From the NCBI RefSeq assembly GCF_964204645.1, contig NC_134029.1:5899001-5963000 (forward strand): a DNA stretch of 64,000 bases, given 5' to 3'. Positions 1 to 11,000 of this stretch are shown in pieces. The stretch comes from Tubulanus polymorphus (Eukaryota > Nemertea > Palaeonemertea > Tubulaniformes > Tubulanidae). The notes beneath the pieces are model-generated. The model ran no database searches and was not told the DNA's origin. It saw only the letters and a list, made by a program, of their open reading frames with translations. Numbering within the stretch: the first letter of the stretch is position 1; each line of letters starts with the position of its first letter. The position numbers and the translations under genes were made by a program.

Positions 1-1774
1 TCTAGTATATATAATATATTTGAATGCGATTAATGATGCGAAAAGCAAAGAAATATATAATGGGAAATCACATTTAACAAACAACAAACTACCATAACAA
101 TTCTCCAACAACCATACTTGCATTGCTTGTGTTGTCTTTCTAGTCTAAATAAAAATAAGTATAAGTCACAAAACCTGTGTAGTGAGTTATGCCATTGAGA
201 AAATTTTTCAATGTTCATGTAATTTGTAAGAAATTCATTTGATAGGTTCATAACTACAGTTGTTGAGGGTAGTTGACTAACTTTCGCGTCGTTTTCTTAG
301 TAGTTCTTAAATTCAGCTGTAGATGGCATGAAAATATTCGCAATCATTCTCGTACTAATCTTTTTCAAATCCACACGTATCTACCGATACTGACAAAGTA
401 AACAAGTCTTTGACTGTTGAATGCTATGAGAATAAGCGACACATTCTAGTATAAACCTGGAAATGAATTAGATTCAATGATTCAACTTATGTAGTAGCAA
501 TATAAGCATTTCATTGAATAATTGTAAAAAAGCTAACTGTTTTCTGCATCGCAATGTAGAATTTTAAAAATCAAAAGCTGCCAGATTTTTTCGAGATTAT
601 TCCCCTCAAAAATATAGTTTTTACGTAAAATAACATTGCCTTTGGTGGAAAGAATATTTTAAAAAATGCAGTATTTTCCACATACCAGAACCTCATTGTC
701 AGGAGCAGTATTCTAAACAGATTTTAGGGTAGGATCCGAGTTGGACAGTTATAATTTGTTCACAAACTGGGATTACAACTTTCGAAGTCAATCAGATTAC
801 GAATTACAAGTACGTTACTACTTCATAAGAATTACATTATTTACAATCATAACACTCAACGTTGTCCACCACTATAATAACAGCATTTTAGAAAATGAAA
901 TAAAGATTAGCCCAATATTCCCATGTATAGCAACAACTATCATACTACAGTTGATTATCATTATGTTTACAACTCTTAGACTTAGTGAAATGAATTACAA
1001 AATCAGGACTCGAATTGAAGATGATGTCTTTAGCTGATTCGATGATCAAGTCTTAAGCGAGTTTCATTGTATTAATGGCAAACTGAGCTTAACTTGGAAT
1101 CAACAAAACCAGAAGCCATCTGATTAAAATATACATACATGTACATAAATGGAAAAAAAAGTTATTCTTTTTTTGGTGAAAAAAATCCCCGAGTTAATAA
1201 ATCAAAGCATGGCTTACTTCACAGTGAAAAGCAAGAAAATAAAATTCCGTTTTTTTTCCAAGAAAATCAAGTGTTAATTCTGCTGTACCTTCAGGCTTAG
1301 ACATAGTGATAAGTTATGTTTCAAACAGGCATACAATACAATACCATTAAAATCAACAAAATTAATCATACATTTGTAGTAATTTCATAGCTGAAAGGAT
1401 TTAGCTTTATGAAGAAAATCTCAAATTCAAATATATTTGTGGCCAATGAAACTGTAGGTTGGGAAAGTGTCTTGATATCTCGTGAATTCTTCATCGTAAA
1501 CGGTGAAGGGGTCAATCGACAGACATCTAGCCCGAGATACATTCATCAGATCAATGTTACACTCAAATACAAAACATATTGTGGCCAACAAAACTATGGT
1601 AGGCGGTGAATTACCAATAGTCAGCGCGGATCTAACCAATTTACTGTCTGAGTTGCTCATCATATGACAAAACCGAGTTTCCTAAATTCGAACCGGTTAC
1701 CGATATTCGGAAACTCAGCGCCACAAAGTCTATTACAAAATGTTGCCTGAAGGTACAAGTCGTAATAATCGAAC
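1..1774. other. Intergenic, no supported gene
   Basis: This AT-rich stretch lies downstream of FAXDC2. The longest open frame (741-1037, plus strand) begins at a TTG, has no recognisable domain and has no splice context, so I do not call it a gene. Short open frames at 30-251 and 1409-1663 look random. The last few tens of bases next to 1775 are probably the short FAXDC2 3' untranslated region. Confidence 0.6.
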
Positions 1775-1780
1775 TTTATT
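1775..1780 (-). terminator. Poly(A) signal overlapping the FAXDC2 stop codon
   Basis: On the minus strand the end of the gene reads GAA CAA TAA AGT, so the stop codon TAA lies inside a perfect AATAAA hexamer. If it is used, the 3' untranslated region would be only about 15-30 bases. Other AATAAA sites further downstream could be used instead. Confidence 0.5.
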
Positions 1781-4700
1781 GTTCTTTGGCAGCGGAGGTG
1801 CTAGCAGTGGCTCTTCCTTTTTTCGGATCGTCGGGGTATTGTTTTGACAATGGTTCAGTGTTCAACAGCATGATGTGTCGCTGGTACGCTTTCGACTCGC
1901 GGAACTGATTATCGGTGCCATGTAGCCGGTCCAATACTCCCAACACGCCGTAACACTGGTTAAACCTACAAGTAACATTCAAAATAACATATAAGTTATA
2001 GTGTTATGTTAAGTAACAGGAGCATTTTTAAATTCAGGGGATGTTTTTAAAAAATTTTTCTGAACGATTTCCATTAAATTAGTGCCTTTATCTTCAGTGT
2101 ATACGAAACTATCTTAAGTTTGTTATTTCTGTGAAACTAAAACCCTCTGAAGTTGATTGTTATGAGGTTCCACTATTGTCCAATCATCAGACTGTTTTTA
2201 ATAAAACAATGGAAAGTTTGAACCATAAACACAAGTTAAACTTGGGAATTCACTGTATCAAAGTAGACTCTGAAATTTGTCAGACTTGAGATCCACACGA
2301 ATTGGTTGGGATATAATTCTTAACCCTTTCGCTGCGTACACGCTTGCACCGCCCCCTACGTAAGGTATTTTCCGAAAAATTCGATTTTTTTCAAATTGTT
2401 TTTAACCCCGATTTTTCGCGTTTTTATCGAAGATTATGATGTTATTTAGTGAAAATCAGTAAAAAATCATACCAACAGCCTTTTCTGTAGGGGGGGGCGT
2501 GTTGGGGGGGGGGTCAGGATGGGTTAAAAATTTTTTTTTTCCAGTTTTTCACCCAAGTGCCTATCTCAGTCTTTGGTGATTGATGCTACGGTGTGGATGA
2601 AAGAAATTCAATTGATATGGGATATCCTTTTCCGCTGGTAGAGGTACGTAAGTGGGGAGCCATCTCAATCCCGCGCAAATTACCATGTGCTCAACAGGCT
2701 GACAGCACCAACTACTGACGCATTTTCGCCATCTGTTGTTTAGAAAGCTAACTATCTTGTCTTACATGCGTTTCCATACTGTTTGCTGTGTACGCGTTCG
2801 AGTTATAAATCAATAGGTGCATGACGTTTCTACAACGTCATACGCACAGCAAGTGTCACTCATATGACGTTTCCAAAACGTCACACGTAGCGAAAGGGTT
2901 AATAGGAACGTAATAATGCATTTATTTCTTCTAGTAAGAATTTTTTCAAAATTTCCTTTGGCCAGCCACCCCTACAACAGAGAGCCTTTGCGCTCCTAAA
3001 ATCAGTTTCGCCAAAAATTCATAACTGTTGGTTTCACTCGTATCTTAAAAGGTCCGTACTCTAGTCACTCCCATAAGGACAGTGCTGGCTATGGGCCAGG
3101 TATTTGCTCGTTCTTTTCAACTTACTTAAGATGGTGATAATCGTGGGCTTCCGGCGAAGGCATCAGAGGAAGATGATACCCGCTGTGAGAATTGGTCGTC
3201 GACAACAGAGCAATAGCGAACCACATCCAGGCGGTAGCGATGTGCGACCCCATCAACAACGGACCCATGATCGGCGGAAGCAGATTACTGAAGATGTGCT
3301 CGATCGGATGAGCGTATAGAGATATGATACCGATCGGAGCTGTCCATTCGTGATGTTTCTTGTGAATGTACTTGTACAGCCGCGGGTGATGCAAAGTCCT
3401 GAAAATAACATCAATACAACCGAAATTGCGATTAAGCACAATTGGCATGGAAAGAATTATATTACAGTAGAACACTCCATAGTAAACAACTGCAATGGAA
3501 AACACCTTTCATTCAGTCCTACGGTATCTACTATAGAGAGGTTTTACTTTATTGAGAAAATGCTGGACTTCTGATAGCTTACTACATTTACCTGTGGGAA
3601 TAATAGAAAAAGGCCTCTTCGACGAACACGAATACAGTCATTTCTAATAAGACCCACTGGAAGGTGGGCAGATCTCCGTGAAACTGACATCCTCTCATTT
3701 CAGAAAAATACCAGGCCACAATTAAAAACGGAGGTCCGATCACCAACTGATTGAACAACACAGCGAGTACGGCCTTTTTCAGACGTTTCGGATCGACCTA
3801 CAATGAGAGAAACTACAGAAATGAAAATTTTGTCAACACTGGTAAAGAGTACCAGTAGATTTTCATACAAGTGAAATATAAGTGGACACTAGAAGTGATG
3901 GGTTACATACTTAATGGTCCCAAAGCTGGATGTTTTGGGATAAAAGGATTTTCGCTGATCTAAGAAAAAGTCAGACCAAGAGAAGAGTAAGATTTTCCAG
4001 CTTTTGAATATAAAATTGGAACAGAGAGCTTGATTTCAGTACAATATATCGACACATCTCATAATGATTGCTGAAAAGAGCCCGGGTCATACGCATTTGA
4101 ACCTTAAGTTATAGTTCTATCATCATTGTATTAACGACCGTTTAAACCACTGTCTATCAGCCAGTAGTTATCATAGATTTTCAAATATTTGGACCAATAA
4201 AGATGTGACTTAGGAGTTAACGACTTGAAACATTCGACTTATGGATAAATATCTATTTGAAAAAGAGAGGAATGAAATGGGACGAAACACTTTCCTCTGA
4301 CTTGAGCATTTATCCGACTTACGCAAGGCTTACTGTACATTAATTTTAAAAAGGATGAACTTACGGGAACGTTTTCTTTCGGCTGAATTTTGTAGTTGTA
4401 GAAGAACTCCGGTTTTCCGGTCAAATCGACGATGATGAGGAAAATATTAGCAGTCCAGAATACAGCCATACAAATCACAGTCGTACCTTAATTACAATAC
4501 ATACACAACATTATCAATACAAAACTCTATATACCACTGATAACCGTTTGGTAGAATTAGTTAGTATTACAGCAGCTTATTGGTAGTCTCAGCAATCCTG
4601 GGTAAATACGTTCAAATCCTAGCGGAGGCAGTTTCTAGGTCAAAGGTTAATCTCCCCTGCTTTATATGTAACCTTCGAAATGTTAATGCCCTTAATGGTG

Positions 4701-5420
4701 CTCAATGGATTGAGGAATCTAAAATATTGCAGCCCATACCGCAGCCCTTAAATACTCTTGTCAAGTGGGGCTTAAAACCTTAAAATAGGTAGTATTCAAA
4801 GTCTTTTCATTTTATCCCAAAGTCCAAATACCATGGGACAATATACAGTTATCTATTACCGGCTAAGATGTTTACACCAAGCTCGTGAACGTCACGAGTA
4901 GCCCAATTCAATACTTACCCCAAATAGCCACATTAAAATCGCTACTTCCGAATAAAACATACGTGTGGTCAAACATACTCTGCCACAAACTGGCAGAACC
5001 ACCCCAAATTCTCTGTAAATGCCTATAAAACATGAAAGGTGCTTGTATTAGAACTTAAAGGAAAAATTTGACGAATTGTGAGATACAGTTAAACCCACTT
5101 AATCTGTATCAGTGGAATTGGTTGATCTAATGCTGATCTATTAACACTCCACCTATACATATCTCATAAACAAGATGAATTTTCACTTGTCCCATATGAT
5201 CTGAATCAGGTGGGTTTGACTGTATCCAAAAGCAAGTCCCCCCAGTGACTTAGGAGAGAACATAAAATACATACCATACTAAAGTATTTCTAAAAGCGAC
5301 AAACACGACCAAAGCCGTTCCGATAATAAACGCAGCCTTTTTCACCGAGTCGATGAACTGAATACGTTGATTTTCACATATAGTCACGCGATGGACTCGC
5401 TGCTCAGCTGTCGTCCTCAT
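1776..5420 (-). CDS. FAXDC2: Fatty acid hydroxylase domain-containing protein 2, 6 coding exons
   Basis: This is a predicted di-iron membrane hydroxylase of the sterol desaturase/fatty acid hydroxylase superfamily, expected in the ER. Coding exons in transcript order are 5420-5275, 5022-4919, 4486-4365, 3797-3592, 3398-3126 and 1965-1776. All introns are GT-AG and the phases close to about 346 residues, close to the vertebrate length. The N-terminal exon has a hydrophobic helix (AAFIIGTALVVFVAF) followed across the junction by WHLQRIWGG. The histidine clusters of the family are present: SHRTLHHPRLYKYIHKKHH, HSGYHLP and HDYHHLKFNQCYGVLG. I chose the ATG at 5420 (MRTTAEQ); an in-frame ATG at 5450 would add ten residues, but a TTTTCAG just before AGTTATATCG could instead be a splice acceptor. 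The gene is divergent from MOSPD2. The substrate cannot be read from the sequence. The FAXDC2 assignment rests on strong similarity through the catalytic half and the C-terminus. Confidence 0.93.
2320..2902. mobile_element. piggyBac-like MITE in the last FAXDC2 intron
   Basis: TTAA is followed by CCCTTTCGCTGCGTAC at the left end. The right end is CGTAGCGAAAGGG followed by TTAA, so the element has inverted ends starting CCC and a TTAA target duplication, as in the piggyBac superfamily. It is about 583 bp long and has no transposase frame. Two G runs (2490-2497 and 2504-2513) lie inside. Three shorter relatives occur in KIDINS220 introns. Confidence 0.75.
4565..4795 (+). mobile_element. Possible tRNA-derived SINE
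   Basis: Inside FAXDC2 intron 2, a B-box-like GTTCAAATCC (4610-4619) lies about 25 bases after an A-box-like AGCTTATTGGTAG (4574-4586), as in tRNA-derived SINE heads. The downstream body and tail were not matched to a family, and I see no target duplication. The call is weak. Confidence 0.3.
5086..5222. mobile_element. Tc1/mariner-like MITE
   Basis: Inverted ends CAGTTAAACCCACTTAAT and the complement of AGGTGGGTTTGACTG are flanked by TA on both sides. The element is 137 bp, in FAXDC2 intron 1, with no coding capacity. TA duplication with CAGT-type ends fits the Tc1/mariner superfamily. A relative lies at 22748-22903. Confidence 0.7.
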
Positions 5421-6484
5421 TTTCTTCGATATAACTCTGAAAATGTTCATCTCGAAAAATTAGACTTAAGAACAATGAAGGAAAATAAGTCGCCATACAA
5501 CTGGACTGAAATTTCACCAAATACAACTGATTTTTTTGTGAAATGTGAAAAAGTTAAAGTTGAAACAAGAAATTCAAGACTATTGCGATAAAACTTCCAA
5601 GCGCTTTGAGATTTTGAATGTATATAACGAGTTACTTTATTAAGTCACGGTGGTTAAGCAGCACATGTTTTCATTATTCGGCACTGTTGAGACCGGTTAG
5701 TTTATAGATACATATGATATATAACACACTTGTCACAATTCAGTGGCACCGGTACAAACGAATTGCGAACATAATAGAAACTTGGAAATAATCCAAGATT
5801 ATTTCAGCTTTGTAAGCCAGGCGCTGTGATAGTGTTTTTATTGCCTATGCTGGTAACCAAACTTAACACAGATGTTAAACTTCCAAAATCACATTTGTTG
5901 AACAGACGAGATCTTTTTAACAGTTTTAACCAGACCAACAACTCGATAAAAATATACCTCTGACAACGGTCTCTAATTAAATTTGAGTGCGAAATATATT
6001 AGATTTGTAATGAAATTTGTCAGACTAAGTAAGATTGTTCTACCAGTGAATCATAAGAAATCGGAACCATTTAGAGGAATCTTACCCCAGATCTGAGAAT
6101 GAACATGAACTTATAAAAGTTATGTAACCATAATAAACTAACATGTCATAAGCTACATTTTTTCTATATAGCCTATTGTGATGGCAAAATATGCTTTACA
6201 ATATCAATCAAGGCCTATGATGTTTAACTCCCCTGGTGGTGAAAACAATATGAAAATACACTAGGAGTGGGTGATCACAAGTGGTTTTAAAGATTTGAAG
6301 GAAAGAACTTGAAAAGTCCACCCTCTTTAACTTGGCATTCAAACCTAGGCCTACAGCATAACATGCTGATAAACAAATCTTGAACTATTTACCCCTGGCT
6401 GGCCTAATGCCAGAACTGGATTACCCAATACACCATCTTTCGAGAGTACAAAACAATCCTTTTTTGTTGCGACGGCTAAATGGT

Positions 6485-6562
6485 GTCAGTATTGTTGTGT
6501 GTCATAAATACAAAAGCGACTTAGCCGTCAGTATTGTTGTGTGTCATAAATACAAAAGCGAC
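6485..6562. repeat. Tandem duplication, 36-bp copies
   Basis: Two identical 36-base copies beginning GTCAGTATTGTTGTGTGTC and ending AAAAGCGAC lie 42 bases apart, with TTAGCC between them. Perfect identity indicates a recent event. The duplication alone produces the internal repeat in a short open frame here. Confidence 0.9.
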
Positions 6563-6576
6563 GATAAATCCATGCA

Positions 6577-6600
6577 TGTAGGCCTACTAGTAGGCCTACA
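6577..6600. repeat. Perfect 24-bp palindrome
   Basis: The 12-base half TGTAGGCCTACT is followed directly by its exact reverse complement. The half contains TAGGCCTA, a word that recurs throughout the window. Confidence 0.9.
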
Positions 6601-8064
6601 TTCTATCACCTGTGAGGGCACCTTAGAGGGCATAGTAAGAAAATCAAGAAATTAAGGTCGAAAAAAGAAATCAGAAGGATGTTCATTACCCAAAGAGCAC
6701 TAAACATGTGAAATGCCCTCCCAAAAAAAGTGGTATCGGCCACCTCTACACACTGTTTTAAATTTTGGAAAGATGAAATTATTTTATTTCATGTTTTTCT
6801 TAGATTTGGAAATTGGAGGTGAAGTATATAGTTACAAATTGAATTTCATACCAACAACTCATTGATGATGACTACCCTAGCTGGAATGGTGTATCCCGGG
6901 TGCGTGCCGGTGCCGGTGGGGTGGTTTACTAGCCCGTGTGCCAATTTTCGAGCAATCAATCAATCATTGTTAACCAATTCTTCAAATTCAATCTAATGTT
7001 TATAATAAAAGTTATGAAAATTCCAATTACTAATCAAAAATACTAATCAATGAGTTACCATTTAACTAATCATGAGTATAAAATTGTTAAAATTAACCAT
7101 TAACAACGAATCATGTTGATTTTAATTCCTAATTCAACGAGTTAAATGAATAACCAATAGGGAAGGGAGTCTCAGCCGTGGATACCGGTAACATATTACG
7201 AACATATTAGTCATCATTATCATTGCATAAACCTGGCACACGTGATGTGTGCTTCTTGAAATGGATTGGAGCGGAGGAAATGGAATGCTGAATGGAATGA
7301 ACGCCCCATGATTGTCGATGACTACCACCCATTCCAAAACGCTCAAAAATCCTAACGTCCATAAACTGATAAACCATAACATCCGCGACACATTAGTTTC
7401 TTAATATCTTACACAATTAAACAGGGACAATTTTGGTGTCAAATGAGATAGAATACGATGAATTTTACCTGCGAAGAAATGGATTTAATCAGAATGTGGT
7501 TAATGTTGATGCACATACAATGTTTATAGATGGCGGTACTTGCTGGTCTCAGATTGTTGTTAATTTTTCATTTTCTAATGTCTTATCATTTAAGTGTTGT
7601 TTTGTAAGTATTTGTATATACATGTAATAGTTTTCTCCATCCTACCATGGAAATGGTTGGAGTGTAAATAAAATCGTAATCTTATTCGTAGAAGCAATAA
7701 ATCTGAATTGAATAGGTTTAATCGATGAAATTGTAAGATGGCAGCACCTCCGTGTTAACCCGAATGGGGAATATGATATTTCTCTCATTTACGATTTTTC
7801 CAACAATTCAGCTCTAACCCTCACCGAAAATGTAAATTTCTCATAGTATTTCTTTGTTTTGATCTTCACGCTATGTTTTCTATCTCAGACGGTTGTTATT
7901 GATTAAAACTAATCATTATCGAAAGCACATGGTTTTGTTTACTTCATTTAGATGACGTCATTCAGATACCTAGCCAATTGAATTTGGTTTTACAACTAAA
8001 TTAGCCAATTACAGATCATGTATCATTTGGTGGCACGAACCCGGAAGTAAATTGACCCAACGAA

Positions 8065-11000
8065 ATGATAATGGCTGTAAGTCCTAAGGTTTTTTTTTTT
8101 CATTTATTTGATCATAGGCCTGGGCAAATCATATAGGATTAAACCTATTTTTCGCAATTTTATGCGCATTTCTGTGGGTTTGGTAACGAGAGAATTAATA
8201 GAAATTGTCATGCGACTGCGTTCCCGTTTGCGTTACACCGGTCGGTATTGAATTATTAAATATTACTATAGTGAGAGTAGTAAAACTACTGACTCAAAAA
8301 ATCAAAAAAGTGTCGAAAGAAAGACGACCCACACCACTTACCAGCCATCAATGGTCTTCTTCCTTCATTGTACTGTGGTGGTGGGCCCTTGCTTTGATAC
8401 CGTGAGTGCCGAAGGGGTTGGGGGTGAGGCTTTAATAGAGTCCGTATGACATTTATGACAATTATAATGTGATGACCCTCTACTCTGTCCCCTGGCCTAA
8501 GCCTACATATATCTCTGGCTGATCTGTAGGACTACGTAGTCGACTTACTAATAGACCTACCCAGCTAGCACACAACGTTCATACAACATTCGGAAACGTT
8601 CGTGAAAGTTGTGTGATAGTTTATAATGTAACGTTCAGGCGATAACGTTTTCTGAAGGTTTTTCTAAACGTTATCATCCAAGAGCCTGCAGCAAATTATT
8701 AGTTAAGTCAGATATCATCAATATAGTCCGTTTTAAGCAAATCCCGACGTGGATTCCTACATTTTAATACCATTTGAAAGCAAGATTCAAACTTTCGGGA
8801 GTAGGCCTAAAGAAAAATATGGGATTCGAAACCGATGGATATCGTGACATATCAAAGCAGGAAGTGTTCGCCATTGTTCATCAATCAGCTTTAAGCGGCG
8901 TGTTTAAGGGATTTAAAAATCGTTTATTTACTAAGGTACGTTATTCAATCCACAAATTTTGATACTTTCAATATATGGAAAAATACAGATAGAATGTTTT
9001 TGAAACAATCTTTTATGTAGAAACCCACGTTAGAGACCTTTTCGTCGGGTTTTATATCAATGAAATGACCTAACTGTTGTTCTCCAATAACAAGCATAAC
9101 AATCCCTGTATGTATGGATGAAATGAACTTCAAGGCTTAACACAACCATGAAAATAAAAGTTTCTGTATCATTTCCTTTTTATTTTAGGAATCACAAAGG
9201 CTGCCAGCTACGCTGTAAAACGACGACTGGTGCACTGGAGAACTAACTTACGAGTGAATAATTTCGATATTATACATGTATATATACGTAGTTACAAAAT
9301 AAAAGTTAGGTAAAATAATTCAAATATTAGTTAGTTGAAAGGGATTTATTCTAGCTCATGAAAGAGGACATCATGGTTATAATGTAACGTCATACGAACG
9401 TTTTTGGAACGTTTTTATCAAGCTCAATGGTTGCAGAGAGGTTGTGAAGTAACGTTCAGTCAACGTTATCAAAAACGTTCTGTGAACCTTAAAATACATT
9501 TACAAAAAAAACGTTCTACAAACGTTGCACGAACGTTCAACATTAACGTTAAAACGTTAGTGAAAAACTTTTAGAAAACGTTCTTTGAACGTTTTTTTGT
9601 TAGCTGGGTAGCCGCCAATGGTGCAACAGTGACCAAGAAGATACCCTCCCCCAATGAACTGCTAAATCATTATTTTGTTTTATTTTCAGGATCAAAAAGA
9701 TAAATATGACGAATTACGAACACTATTCCAAGAAAAATATGCCGGTAAGACATAAGAAAAATGATGGAGCGACTGCAGTTAAGGTTTCCCTAGGAGTAAT
9801 AGTTATACCTATAGGCCTACCTAATAACCATTACACTAAACACTAGTGCCACATAGTGGAAAGGTGACCTACTGCAGGTAGACCCAAATAGATTAAACTT
9901 TGCCTCTATGACTGCATTCAGTCGTAAATTGGACTGTTTTTGCAATGCTGGAAGTTGCTTGAAATAGGCCAAGTCTCGAAGTTACCTCAAATAGTTTTCA
10001 ATGCAATTCGATATCACATTTATTGTATTTTAGATAAAATTACACAAGGCGCCTACGATGAAAGAGATATCAATCGTTTGAATACAAATGATTCCTATGC
10101 TGGTTGTTTTATCAATGCATTACGAACTGATGTGGAAGAAGCTGCAAAGATTGTGAACGGTTCATTTTCATGGCGCAAAGAAATTGGTGTCAATGGTAAA
10201 TATTTTCAACTACTACTGGCACATGCTATATCCGCGAAAGGGCTCCATAGAATCATGGAGTATCACTTGTATTTTTTGTAGATTTAAATGAGAATTCATT
10301 TCCTCAAGAAGCGCATGAAAAAGGGGCTATATATTACCACAATCATGACAAAGATGGCAATGATATCTGTAAGTGTATTATGCAATATTATTTCCAAAGC
10401 TTCAGGGTACCGTAGTATGTAAAGCTTTCGAGCGTTCAGAGTGCATCCATCTTTGACAGCGGGTTGAGTAACGATTCAAATCATCTATCAATTTCAGTGT
10501 ATTTCCGTATTAAAGACCACAAAAAAGACTCTTCAACTTTGCTTCTACTACAAAAGTACGTCGCGTTTATGTTAGAACGGTATTTCCAAGCAAACATCGG
10601 TAAACGGATTGTAGTTCTATTCGATATGGCTGAGGCTGGACTCACAAACATGGACCTGGATTTAGTCAAGTACATCATCACTTGTTTCACCTCTTACTAT
10701 CCAAGCTTTCTAGGTTAGTTACCATCTAATATTACGATTCCTTGTCAATTAGTATCTTATTGCCTTTTATCCACCAATTGAACTGTTAAAATAGTCTGGC
10801 TTGTTGGTTTACTGCTGGCTAGCCTTTAAACTTTACTTGGCAACATCAGGTAACTGATATTTTTCCCATTATCTTCCCTATTTTTTCAGCTTATATACTG
10901 ATATACGACATGCCATGGGTTCTAAACAGTAAGTGGTATTTCGCTTACATTGACAAGCATTTAGACAAGCATTCCCGAAAAGTCTGTAATCGAGATGTTT

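Larger units (their letters stand above)
5421..8064. other. FAXDC2-MOSPD2 divergent intergenic region
   Basis: About 2.6 kb separates the two divergently transcribed genes, so both promoters should lie here. I see no convincing TATA box. It holds a tandem duplication (6485-6562), a perfect 24-bp palindrome (6577-6600) and small non-conserved open frames at 6380-6655, 7134-7391 and 7433-7627 that I do not accept as genes. Confidence 0.6.

Noticed and set aside
741-1037. 98-codon plus-strand open frame with hydrophobic stretches
   Set aside because: It starts at TTG, has no recognisable family, no splice context and AT-driven composition (Ile/Asn/Thr-rich).
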